Shown here in pieces: positions 53,897-64,000 of a stretch of 64,000 nt of DNA. Made by a program: the position numbers and the translations under genes. The stretch lies in assembly GCA_029204225.1 (NCBI GenBank), contig CM055092.1, positions 80,433,000 to 80,496,999 of the forward strand. Direction: 5' to 3'. The notes below the pieces were generated by a model, which worked only from the letters and a program-made list of their open reading frames with translations, was not told the DNA's origin and did no database searches. The stretch is from Diphasiastrum complanatum. Taxonomy: Eukaryota > Streptophyta > Lycopodiopsida > Lycopodiales > Lycopodiaceae. Position 1 is the stretch's first letter. Each line of letters starts with the position of its first letter.

Positions 53897-56149
53897 ATTT
53901 GAAGTTTCACATCTAGCCAAAATTGAGGCCTATTTTCTAGGAGCATGTGGCAAGTTGACAAGTTGGCAATCAAGCAACTGGCTTATTTACCCTTTTGGAA
54001 GTACTAGTTGCCCCCTCATGTTGAAGGGTTTATTTAGAATTTGGAGCAGATGAGGGGATATGGTTTTAAATTTCAGTTTTTATGATATTTGTTTGACCTT
54101 TCACCGTGTTGGAGGGTTTGCGGATCCCAAGGCAATCCTAACCCTAGTTAATAAGTAAGAGGGATTCGGCACCCTGCGTGTGTAAGTCCAACCCAATGAT
54201 CACATAGTTATTTGATTAATTAGAAAGACAATAAAAGGACTTTAGACCTTTTTGCGGGACTTTTAATGTCGCAGGGCCTAAATGTCAAGTTAGTGAATAT
54301 AGTTGGGTTTCCCTCCAATTTTGATGGTTCCCACACTTTTTTAAATTTGAATAAAGAGAGGGGCAAGACTAGACCAATAGGATTTAGAGGCCAGGGTCCT
54401 CCTCTCTACTATAAAAAGGGACCAACTCGAGTTGCTCCTGATGTTCATTTCCTCATTTCAATAAAGCAGATTGGTTCTCTTCAGAAATGGATTGATAAAT
54501 GTCCTTGCTCTTCTTCTTCCCTTCTCCATCTCTCATGCTTTCTTTGGATTTTGCTAATCATTGAATCTAATTTTTATTGGGATTGTATGTTATTATACTT
54601 TTCATGAGAGAGAAAGGGAGAGAGAGAAAGAGTAAGCTATCTCTGTTGTGGATGTGTAGTGTTAAGGGATTGTAGTGTTAATGAATGTGTAGTGTTAATG
54701 AATAGGGTTAATGGATGTAGCGTTAGATGTGAATCCTCCATTCATGTTGAAATCTGAACTAAACTATCGCTCTCATGGGAACGAACCTACGCGTGACAAC
54801 TAACTCCGTCTCTATGATGCTAGATTGACAAGATCTTGGATTCAGGTTAGGCAAGGAAAGAAAGCCACTACACATCGATTCCATTATTTTTTTGTGTGTT
54901 TATTGGAAGATTAGTTTGAAAGTCTTTTACGAGCACTGATGATATACACCCAATACCCATCATACTGATTGCATAAGCATTTTAAATGAGGCACAACCAT
55001 TTTTTGTACCCTTCCTATGGCACCTAAAAAACGGTTTCGTGAATTCATAAATCCCTGCTACGCCATAAAGCTCGTCTTATATCCTCAACGCGTCCAATGT
55101 ATCAGTTTAGAATGGTGTTTTGCTTCTAACCGTTTGAGCTCATAACTCTAAATAATCTAAAGAGTTTCTATAAGAATTAGAATTGAGGCCCTAATTTTTG
55201 CCAACTTTTGATAATCGGTGCAATAGTTCTTAGCAAAATCGAGGCCTGATGCCCGCCACACTAGTAGGAGGCTTCATTTCTAAAGAAGGTAGCTACACAA
55301 GGAATGAAGGAACAGACCCATTACTTAGGAACTGCATGCGCATTCCATGGAATGTATCTCTATACTTTTGAGTTCTTAAAACTTGGATTCTAGTGAAGAA
55401 AGTAGCAGACGCATTCTCAAGTCAGACATACATATCAAAGCATCACTAATCCTAATTCTCTAGCATATACATGTTGTTGTTTTGAAGGTGATTCAAGGCT
55501 ATGACCCCTGATTGTGGATGGTTGAAAATTGGAGCATGAAGTTATTCTTTGCTATGTGATTGAATCTACTCCATATTTGTAAATATCAGGTCTATACATG
55601 ATTGGCAATGTTATGTTGTTGTCTAGTGATGTGACTTGCAAAAATGCTACATGTGTCAGTCATTGACTGTACCAAGTGTCCTAGTAAACATATGACACGT
55701 GTCATGTTAATTGATGAACCCGCCATCTCGGATTTTGCAGTTTTCATGAGTCTTAAACAAGTTGGTGACGTGGACATTGACAAAAGGCAAGGAATTAAAA
55801 GTACATGTGATGGATGGCCACAATGTCATAAACTCTTTCATGGATCACCAGCTCTCATACCCTTTGTTAATCTAATTTCAGTGTTTCTCCCACCAGACTA
55901 TCTGATCATTCTTTTCTTTCATCCATCCGAGCTTAGCGTTATGTCTTTCTCCATCTAGTGGGCCATTGAGATGTTTAAATCCCATTGGACATGTGATGTT
56001 GATGACTTAGAGGCCAAACTCCTTATTCATGTCATTTATATACTTGAACCCATTTTGGCCTCACTCCTTAATCACATCGTCATTTTGGTTTGTCTCTGTC
56101 ATGGTGCAGCAATATCATCCCGAAGATCACACGCCTTGGGTTGCCGGGC
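53897..56149. other. Intergenic with possible LTR promoter remnant
   Basis: Near 54400-54420 a TATA-like CTCTACTATAAAAAGGG, and near 54650-54720 GTTAATGAAT-type repeats, resemble the layout of 7089-7480 and may be an LTR remnant. Open frames at 54266-54607, 55644-55958 and 55971-56207 have no recognised family. Confidence 0.3.
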
Positions 56150-56480
56150 CGGTTTCAGGGCACAACATTCCACCACTGAAAATGTGTTCACACCTGGCTA
56201 TCATTGAGAAGGCTAGGTCTACACATGAGAGATTTCATTGTTGTTTTCTTTATTTCCAAAAGCTTTTGACTCGGTTCGGCGAGAAAGCCATCAATCGGAA
56301 TGGTGGTCTTGGCTGCAGGCTTTCCATTCTAGTTTATGCTAACAATGTGGCATTAATTTCTCCTTCTGGTGAGGGGTCGCAACAACATTTGGATATGTTA
56401 CAAGTGTTTGGAGATATATTTGGTTTGATTGTGCATACCAAGAGAATCCAGATTATGGTTTTTAATAACTCCAGGACTTT
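56150..56480 (+). pseudogene. LINE reverse transcriptase relic
   Basis: The plus-strand frame reads CSHLAIIEKARSTHERFHCC, then FLYFQKLLTRFGEKAIN, then LVYANNVALISPSGEGSQQH and LDMLQVFGDIFGLIVHTKRI. This is the non-LTR RT pattern CFVDFxKAFD ... YADDVxL ... HLDxLxxF...GLxVNxxK, with catalytic ADD changed to ANN and the intervening region deleted. No poly-A tail or target duplication was seen. Confidence 0.55.
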
Positions 56481-57132
56481 ATGTGCCGACGGGTGTTTAC
56501 TCTAGGTGGACAATCATTAGAGGTGGTATCCTCTTCTACCAATTTGGGGACATCCTTCATTGGGCCAATTTTCAAAATGAGATAGGCCACCTCACATGAG
56601 CAAGCTTTGCCAATTATGCACGTTGGCGAAGGTGGAGTCATTTCTTGTTTAGATGCCTTGTTTATTAAGAGATCAGGGTATACTACCATTGTCTTTTCCA
56701 TGCTTTTCTAGTCACACTTTGTTCCCTAATCTCAGATGTAGACCCTAGATGTGTGGCCCTAATGTTATGCAAGATGTTACTACATTGTAGAGATATGTGT
56801 CAGAGAATATGAACACCAAGACCCCCTAGACAAAGATCACCTCCTTCTCGAGGATATGCTCTAGAGAAGACCTTGAAGCAGAGACATTGTCAGAGGATAA
56901 GTCATATATCCCTTCTAGAGACCTTTATCGGGACCAATGACAATGTATTGCTTTGAGACCAAGTTTATGGCGACTAAGAGATGTCACCAATCTAGGGCTC
57001 ATGCGAGTAGACCCATTGTTTCCTCTTCAATACTTGCATCGTCATCTATCCATTGCGATATGATATCTATTATATAGCTCCACATAATTGTTGTACAACT
57101 CTATTTAAACTGTACTCCATATTATCACTTCT
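56481..57132. other. Intergenic, no recognised gene
   Basis: No domain recognised in any frame. Confidence 0.4.
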
Positions 57133-57498
57133 GTCGCACTTTCTTCTACGGAAGCAGAATACATTGCTGCTTCTCAATCTACCAAGGAAGCATTTTGGTT
57201 GAGAAATTTACTATCAGATGTTAATTTGAATTAGTATAGTCTTACAATTTTATTTTGTGATAATCAAAGTGCTATTGCCTTATCGGCCAACCCTAGATCT
57301 CACTCTAGGAGTAAGCACATTGAAATCATATATCACTACATCAGGGGCAAGGTTCTCAACAAGGAAGTAAACTTAACGTACTGCCGAACGCAGGACATGG
57401 TTGCAGACATATTCACGAAAGCACTCAGAGTTAATGCACACAACAAATTTTGTGCATTGCTTAGTCTGAAGATCAAGGCATTCACGGATCCAGATTAA
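57133..57498 (+). pseudogene. Copia RNase H end, linked to the LTR at 57506
   Basis: 122 codons from VALSSTEAEYIAASQSTKEA through FCDNQSAIALSANPRSHSRS, then KHIEIIYHYIRGKVLNKE, DMVADIFTKALRVNAHNK and a final TAA. One in-frame TAG follows LLSDVNLN. Upstream pol is missing, truncated at about 57130. A purine tract (AAGAGGGGG) links it to the LTR. Confidence 0.85.
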
Positions 57499-57505
57499 GA
57501 GGGGG

Positions 57506-58498
57506 TGTTGGATTTATTTCCTCTGGCACCTAAGTCCCATTTTTAATTTGCCTCCATTCATGCTGCATTTTTACTCGCGTTGTCGCGCAGTCTACATATT
57601 CACATGTAAATTCTCACAGACAATGAAGAGACAAAAAGCAAAGGCTAACGTCACACCCTCTTCACGCTCATGCATCTGCGCTAACAAACTGGACGATGAC
57701 TGCAGCCACCCATGATCTCCTACAGACAGCACATCCACCCTGTACTTTCTTCATCTGCACACTTGTAACATTATGTATATATAGCGAATACCATTTGCGT
57801 ATTCAATAACGGAGACCAAACAATCAAGAAGTTAGTAAGTGAGAGAGAACGACGAAGAGAAGCTTATCAGAGATAAACAAAAAGTAGATGCTCTGTGCAT
57901 TGATTCTTTAGCTTGTAAGCAATAAGGTTTCATTCCTTTTACAGTTTCAATAAGCTTCGTAGGGCACGCGATTTCGCCCACTACTGTCTTGTGCTCTACC
58001 GCATTATTGACATGTATACTCGAGATACTTAATCTGATACAGTTCTTTGTTCTGCTTTCAGATTTGTGTTAATATTGCTAAGCTTATTATTCATTCTGTC
58101 TGATCTTTCTAGTTGCTCCTTTTGGTAATAGATGACTAACATTTAGCCATGTCTTTCATGAATGTTTCGCAATTAATTATCTGTCGAGCACTGTGTACCT
58201 CTTCGTGAATCATTCACGACACAGAATTTGTCTAGCTATTTGCTTCGTTCATTAATGTTTGGCTACGTAATCAAGAACGACCGCGATTTCTATTACTAAC
58301 GTTCTGTTCGTTCTAATAGGCGTAGTCATGCCTTCGGAGAGAGTCGCATAGCTCGTTCCGCTGCCACGAACAATTTTTGTTTGAGTACGTTTCTCGTTCG
58401 TGTTTCGTTTCTCGTTCGTGTTTGTCTTACCCCTCTAAGCTAATTTCTTATTTTTACGACACCTTTCTCAACTCTCGCTACTCTCCCTCTCTCCAACA
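57506..58498 (+). repeat. 3' LTR of a truncated copia element, 993 bp
   Basis: It starts TGTTGGATTT after the purine tract and ends CCAACA, so its ends are the inverted TGTTGG/CCAACA. A TATA box (TATGTATATATAG) is near 57774-57785. CTCGTTCGTG repeats lie at 58390-58420. The 5' LTR and interior are not in the window upstream. Confidence 0.8.
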
Positions 58499-59213
58499 GA
58501 ATTGGCTTTTGATTCCACATTGAAAAAGTACTTGTTCCTACAAAAAAACCTTTGGAATGGGTAAGATTGTTATGAACATTTCAGCAAGTGTTGGGTTTAC
58601 AGTCTATTATGAACCAACAATTTTTGATGATCCTTTTTCGGTTTTGGGCTTTTCCTAAACAATAAAATAAATGAAACAATCGTGAAATTTCCTTAAGTTT
58701 GAGTCATCTGTTTTATTGATTGCGAAGCTAAGTGTTCTCCAAAAAAATTAGACTTTAGCCACCCTCTCTTCTTTTGATTTGAGACAACTTTTTGAAGGTG
58801 GTTGAGAAAAAAAAAATAGCCCGTTCCCACTCTCAAACTAAAGAAGCATTTGACAGAGATGCACATCTAATAAATCCTGTGTTCTTGTAATCCTCAAGGC
58901 TACTTGCCTTACGTTACAGTATATCTTAAAGCATAGGAACTACAACTATAACTCTTGATGCCCATTGATGTGAAATGTCTAGATTCCACTACGACAATAA
59001 GGCAAGCAAGCAAGCTTGCAGCTATAATTCTTCTATTTGTCAAATTTATATCCAAACTCCATTTTTTGGTCCGCAAACCGTGATTCCTCCCATACACCAA
59101 GGAACAATTGAAGGACCCTAACTTGGAAGCATTGAAGGACATCAATAGCATTATAGAAAGTTATTATGCACGTGGATACATGCCTACTAGGATCCAATGT
59201 CACTCATCACTCA
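58499..59213. other. Intergenic, no recognised gene
   Basis: AT-rich. On the minus strand it follows the end of gypsy H, with no clear integrase. Confidence 0.4.
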
Positions 59214-61224
59214 TCATTTTCTTGTCTTTCTATTTCGGCCAATGGGAAACATCAAGGAAAATCCGCAGTAACAAACCAGCCTCTGATCCTGTCTACTTAG
59301 TGTGTCCGCCACCACATTGTTCTTTCCCGCCGTGTGTACAATGTCTATATTGAATTTTGAGAGAAAGTTTTGCCAACTCATTTGCTTTGGCGTGATCATA
59401 CCTTGGGATGAGAAGTACTTGAGTGATGCATTATCAGTGAACGCCTTAAAGGGGTTTCCTGCCACATAATGTCTCCAATGCTCCACTGCTTGAACTACTG
59501 CGACCATTTCTTTTTCATGAGTTGGCCATCGTCGCTCTACGTCACTCAATTTCTTTGAAAAATATGCAACAGGCCCCAATAGCAAAGTTCGACGCATCTG
59601 TATGTATTTCAAAAGGTTTGCTAAAGTCCGGTAAGGCAAGGATGGGTTCTTGAGTGATCCGTCGTTTTAGTTCTTGGACCGCTACTTCACATTCCGGTGT
59701 CCATGTCATCTTCAGATGAGTCTTGGTCTACTCCAACAGTGGTGCCACAATTTTGCTAAATGCCTCAATGAATCTCCTATAAAAGTTACATAAGCCCACA
59801 AAGGATTTGATGCCATGAACAGTTTTAGGAGCCAGGCAATCCAAGATAGTCTTGATCTTCTTAGGATCCATCCGAATTCGTCCGTAGCCTATAACGTGTC
59901 CAAGGAAATCAACTTCCTCTACCACAAATTCACATTTTTCTCTTTTCGCGAACAAGCTGTTCTTCCTTAGTCATTGGAGGACAGTCCTTAAATGTTTAAT
60001 GTGATTTTTGAGGCTACGATTAAACACCAAGATGTCATCGATGTACACAATGACAAATTCATCTAAGCAGTCTTGAAAAATGTTGTTCATCAACGTGCAA
60101 AAAGTGGCTGGTGCGTTTGTTAGACCGAACGGCATCACCCTGAATTCGTGACTCCCATACCGTATTCGAAAAGCCGTTTTGTGCTCATCGCCTTTAGCTA
60201 TTCGAATTTGGTGATATCCAAATCTAAGATTTATTCGGCTAAAATATCTGGCATGTTTGAGCTGGTCGAACAGGTCATCAATTCTAGGCATGGGATACTT
60301 GTTCTTGATGGTACCCTTGTTGAGCATGTGGTAATCCACACACATCTGCAGTGTCTTGTCTGCCTTTTCCACGAATAGTACAGGGGCTCCAAAAGGCGAA
60401 GCACTGGGTCTAATGAATCCTTTGTCTATCAATTCACCAAGTTGTCATTTCAGTTCCACCAACTCTTCTTGGGACATCCTATAAGGTGCTCGTGAAGTTG
60501 GTTGTGTTCCTGGTACCAACTCAATCTTATGGTCCACTGGTCTTCGAGGAGGTAACTTAGCTGGGAGTTCTTCTGGAAACACATCGCTAAATTCCTCTAG
60601 CAAATCTGCCACCTCCTTTGGCAAGTTTTTCTGTTGTGCGTTTTTCATTTCTGGAACCTCTCTGCAGATACAAAGAAAGCACTTTGACCTTTTCCCTTTC
60701 GCCATGCTTTTAATCACAGATGCAGCAACCAGATTTTGTTCAATATCGATGCCCTTTGCGTTCCCTCCAGGCAGAGCTTTTGTCATACAGATCTGTCCCT
60801 TGTAATCCAAGAGAACCAAGTTTGAGCTCCTACCCAAAACTGCAATACAATGTTCATTTAGCCAGGGAAGGCCCAAAATTACATCGAAGGCATCCATCTC
60901 TAAAATCAAAAAGCTAAGTTTAGCCTTCCATCTCCCAATTTGCACCGAGATGTTCAATGTTGCTTTGTCTGCGTCCAGTGCTCCCTTTGTTGTTTCTACC
61001 TTGAGCGTTGATGTTACATTTTTGGTCGGCAAGCTGAACTGTTCCACTACGCTCCTTGAAATATAGTTATGTGAAGCTCCGGAGTCGATCATGAAATCTG
61101 ACTTCCTCCCCGCGATCTTTCCGGATAGGAATAATAATCTTGAACCAATCTTGGGGGTTGCCCCATGGAAGCTCCTTTCCATACTTGTATGTCGTCCACC
61201 CACAAATGTAAATTCCTCCTTCAA
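59214..61224 (-). pseudogene. Ty3-gypsy H: protease, RT and RNase H
   Basis: Minus strand. From 61224: protease FMIDSGASHNYISRSVVEQF and DVILGLPWLNEH, then the run FSDVFPEELPAKLPPRRPVD. RT (60432-59971) has [50 protein letters not shown] and the intact catalytic YIDDILVFN. After a stop at 59971-59973 come CEFVVEEVDFLGHVIGYG and FVGLCNFYRRFIEAFSK. RNase H (59639-59214, with a frameshift at the first Asp) shows THEKEMVAVVQAVEHWRHY and KNNVVADTLSR. Gag before 61224 and integrase after 59214 are missing. No LTR found. Distinct from chromovirus G. Confidence 0.85.
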
Positions 61225-61531
61225 CTCCCAACTAGATCAGATCACCTGGAAGAAGTTAAGCAACCAGGGGTTATTCAGGTCCAAACAAGCACACCACAAA
61301 CGAACATACCAACCAAATCAAACACAGAGGATCCCTCTCAAGCCACATTCCCCTTGAGACCGGACGTAGGACCTTTGCCTAACCGCGCCCACACAAATCT
61401 ATCACAGAATTAGCCCACGGGGAAATATCCATCCAACCATCCATGCTTTCACCATTAAGCAGCACATTGCCTCAGTCACGCCCCACCACTTTTTGGTCGA
61501 TAGCCCTTATAGCTAAACAATCGGCAGCTAT
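61225..61531. other. Non-coding stretch between gypsy H and the inverted repeat
   Basis: No domain recognised. Minus-strand reading next to the repeat (61500-61531) contains LAIRAIDQKVV, faintly like the post-DFG part of a lectin receptor kinase. This is too short to rely on. Confidence 0.3.
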
Positions 61532-62005
61532 CTGAAGCGCAGGCATCCCAAAGGGAGTCGGGAACCACGACTTAGCTTCCCAGCCTTCAACTCTTGCCAT
61601 CCAAACCCACTTGACATACAAGCAGCCAACTCGCCAACAACGATCAGACTTAACCAACTTGAATTTCCGAAAACCAACATTGAGATCCAACTTGGCGCCA
61701 TGCCAGATCGGGGGTCCCGATGTGGGAGACTTCCCTCCAAGCAAGCCGCCCGACATACATCAAACTTAACCAACTCGAAGCTTCGTTACAAACGAGTAAC
61801 ATCCATTCCAAGCAAGCGGTCTGACTTACATCAGACTTAACCAACTGAAAGCTTCGTCACGAGCGCTGGAAGCCAACCTGGCGCCACGCCAGACTGGACA
61901 GCCATAAACAGGTAACATCCACCCAAGCAAGCCATCCAACTCAACCGACAGGTTAGAGCCCGTTCCCCAAGAGCTTAACCCATTCACGTTCATGCAAGGA
62001 ACACT
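61532..62005 (-). repeat. Left arm of a 474-bp inverted repeat
   Basis: The reverse complement of 62718-63191 with about nine or ten differences by my count (roughly 98% identity). Outer ends read TG(A/T)AGCGCAGGCATC. Each arm holds three or four diverged internal units around GTTGGTTAAGT...CGCTTGCTTGGA, about 70 bp apart. Open frames in the two arms encode the same residues and are not genes. Confidence 0.93.
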
Positions 62006-62717
62006 CATCCGGCGCCATCGGCGCCAACTATGTCCCCGGCGCCGGCGCCGCTCCCGGCTCCACTGTGACCAGAATCCAGCCGGCGCCAAGTTCCTATGGC
62101 TGAAAATCTTTGATCGGTTCTAGCGGAGTCCAGACAGAGAGCTCAGATCGATGTGCAATCACCTCACACGATCTAGGCATGATTAAAGGAAGCCTGGGGA
62201 TCAATAAAATCTAGAGAGAGAAAATGACTTTCTAGAAAGAGAAAATCCTAGAGAGAGAAAAACGTGCTTTACCAGCTTGGGTAGAGTGCTTGGTATGAGG
62301 GGGGGTGCCGAATCACACCAATACTATAGGGGAGTGCGGGTTGCGACTCAGAGCGAGCTCCAACCAAGTCTCAGCCTCCCTTGCTGGAATGTTGTCATGG
62401 CTCTCGCCTTGGCATGCTAGCGCCCCGGAGACTAGGGTCGGTCACACACTTGAAATGTAACCTTCTCAGATTTATCAATAAAGTGGGATTTTCCTCAAAC
62501 TGACTTTGATTACCTTCTGGGTTTCAGTGTTCGGTAAAAGCGCCAGTTGTAAGGCCGCTTTCAAAATTTTTAACTTGGCACATAGCTGAGGGTCGTATCC
62601 CAGGACGCCAGCGGTATGCCGTCAGGACCATTCGGTCCGTGGCGCCAGCGGTATGCTGTCAGGACCATTTGGTCCAGGAATTGGTTGTTTCCATATCTGT
62701 CGCGGCTTGTGGTTCTA
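62006..62717. other. Central part of the inverted-repeat element
   Basis: 712 bp without a recognisable gene. It has a GGCGCC-rich patch (62010-62090), an AGAGAGAAAA-rich stretch (62210-62270) and an AATAAA at 62479. A 36-bp direct repeat (GCCAGCGGTATG...AGGACCATT) lies at 62607-62680. Confidence 0.6.
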
Positions 62718-63191
62718 AGTGTTCCTTGCATGAACGTGAATGGGTTAAGCTCTTGGGGAACGAGCTCTAACCTGTCGGCTGAGTTGGATGGCTTGCTTGG
62801 GTGGATGTTACCTGTTTATGGCTGTCCAGTCTGGCGTGGCGCCAGGTTGGCTTCCAGCGCTCGTGACGAAGCTTTCAGTTGGTTAAGTCTGATGTAAGTC
62901 AGACCGCTTGCTTGGAATGGATGTTACTCGTTTGTAACGAAGCTTCGAGTTGGTTAAGTTTGATGTATGTCGGGCGGCTTGCTTGGAGGGAAGTCACCCA
63001 CATCGGGACCCCCGATCTGGCATGGCGCCAGGTTGGATCTCAATGTTGGTTTTCGGAACTTCAAGTTGGTTAAGTCTGATCGTTGTTGGCGAGTTGGTTG
63101 CTTGTATGTCAAGTGGGTTTGGATGGCAAGAGTTGAAGGCTGGGAAGCTAAGTCGTGGTTCCCGGCTCCCTTTGAGATGCCTGCGCTACAG
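62718..63191 (+). repeat. Right arm of the 474-bp inverted repeat
   Basis: Paired with 61532-62005. Its outer end at 63191 abuts the point where the lectin receptor kinase reading stops. It is a terminal inverted repeat or foldback arm. Confidence 0.93.
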
Positions 63192-64000
63192 TCACCCAGT
63201 CTTGCATTGAAATCGTTGTCCAACATCACGTTGCTGGGCTTCATGATGCACCACGCACTGCTCAGGATCCCACTCCTCGTGCAAGTACAGCAATGCTTTG
63301 CCCAGTCCCTTCAGAATTCAAAACCTCTTCTCCCATGGTAGCGCACCATTATATAGATAGTGGAAGTCCAAACTACCTTTGGGCATGAACTCATAAACAG
63401 GTAGAAGCTCGTCTTTCTCGTGACAAAATCCCTGTAATTGCACCAGGTTGCCGTGGCGTAGCTGACCGATGATGCGAATCTCAATGAAGAACTCACGCTT
63501 TCCTTGAAGAGAGTTAGGGGAGAGTCTTTTCACCGCCACAGCATACCTCCCGAACACATGGCCCTTGTAGACTGATCCAAACCCGCCGACTGCCAATTTT
63601 CACCGAAATCTTCGTTGCAGCTCTTAGAGTTTTGTACGAGAACTTGATGGGGCCGTGCTCCAGCTCCTCCTCCCTGATCATTTGATACTCTTTTTCTAGC
63701 CATTTTTTTTCTCTACGGTGACGCCAAAAAATAAACCCAGCCACCGAAAAATTATTGCCGATTTCTGTACTGAACGCCTCGATAACGTTAAGCACCAAGA
63801 AACATACGTGGCACTATTAACCGAGGAATTCACAGAATATGAGCCGGGCCTTTAGTATACACGAAAGATGGCACGTAGTCCTCACTTCCCACGCCTGCAC
63901 AGCTAAACTCGATCCACATTGTGTCCTGGCTGATATAAGAGAGGTCGATTCCCGACTGATTTATCAGGGGAATGGGAGGCTTCGATCCCAATTCGGTGCC
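63192..64000 (-). pseudogene. Lectin receptor-like kinase, broken and truncated
   Basis: Minus strand, entering from the window edge. It starts with the end of a legume-lectin domain (SGIDLSYISQDTMWIEFSCAG), then a decayed membrane segment (FSVAGFIFWRHRREKKW) and the juxtamembrane REEELEHGPIKFSYKTLRAA. The kinase reads VGGFGSVYKGHVF, AVAVKRLS (ATP-binding Lys), GQLRHGNLVQLQGFCHEKDE, YEFMPKGSLD and KPSNVMLDNDFNARLGD. It ends before the DFG motif. Frameshifts lie near 63590, 63320 and 63245 (where HRD should be), and there is an in-frame stop. It joins the inverted repeat at 63191. The active-site HRD is not legible. It would have been a membrane sensor kinase. Confidence 0.8.

Noticed and set aside
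54266-54607. 113-codon frame as a gene
   Set aside because: No recognisable domain, and it overlaps a TATA-containing LTR-like stretch.
61230-61280. GAAGTTAAGC context resembling 5S rRNA or a Cassandra-type LTR
   Set aside because: Only about ten bases match well and the following 5S region is absent.
61826-63073. Pairs of identical short proteins encoded in both repeat arms
   Set aside because: They exist because the arms are inverted copies. There is no start context, and several frames are open at once.

Overview
The window is plant nuclear DNA: AT-rich and intron-bearing, with land-plant families (a lectin receptor kinase, Ty1-copia and Ty3-gypsy LTR retrotransposons, a Helitron relic) and long (GA)n, (CT)n, (TA)n and (CA)n microsatellites. 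Retrotransposon density, nesting and a 4.9-kb intron suggest a vascular plant with a large, repeat-rich genome. I cannot name the species. I saw no rRNA, tRNA, CRISPR array or bacterial-type operon.

Layout. 0.6-6.3 kb: a minus-strand host-like exon relic split by copia element A (891-5613), which has two LTRs, a TSD and a PBS but lacks integrase. 6.3-12 kb: decayed minus-strand copia B pieces, a chromovirus 3' end and a possible Tat/Athila-type primer site. 12.7-14.1 kb: a 96-bp tandem repeat and a copia relic. 14.1-21.3 kb: chromovirus G, minus strand, with both LTRs, gag, protease, RT, RNase H, integrase and chromodomain. 22.4 kb: a small single-exon membrane-protein gene. 23.6-25.1 kb: copia E, with most of its interior deleted. 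27.7-39.7 kb: copia C, TSD TTACT, with copia D (30029-35493) nested in its integrase; C also carries a 25-bp minisatellite block where most of its RT should be. 40.6-42 kb: a minus-strand retroelement leader. 42.6-44.5 kb: a Helitron relic with a Pif1 helicase and an endonuclease-like tail (Helentron type). 45.7-52.5 kb: a three-exon host gene (343 aa, unknown function) whose second intron holds microsatellites and a copia fragment. 52.9-58.5 kb: tandem duplications, a LINE relic, and a copia RNase H end plus 3' LTR. 59.2-61.2 kb: Ty3-gypsy H, minus strand. 61.5-63.2 kb: a 474-bp inverted repeat around a 0.7-kb centre. 63.2-64 kb: a broken lectin receptor kinase cut off at the inverted repeat.

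Only the 22.4-kb gene and the 45.7-52.5-kb gene look intact and host-derived. The rest is mobile DNA in various stages of decay, plus two broken host genes. The nesting gives relative ages: D is younger than C, and A is younger than the exon relic it splits. All coordinates and similarities come from reading by eye; no database search was run.
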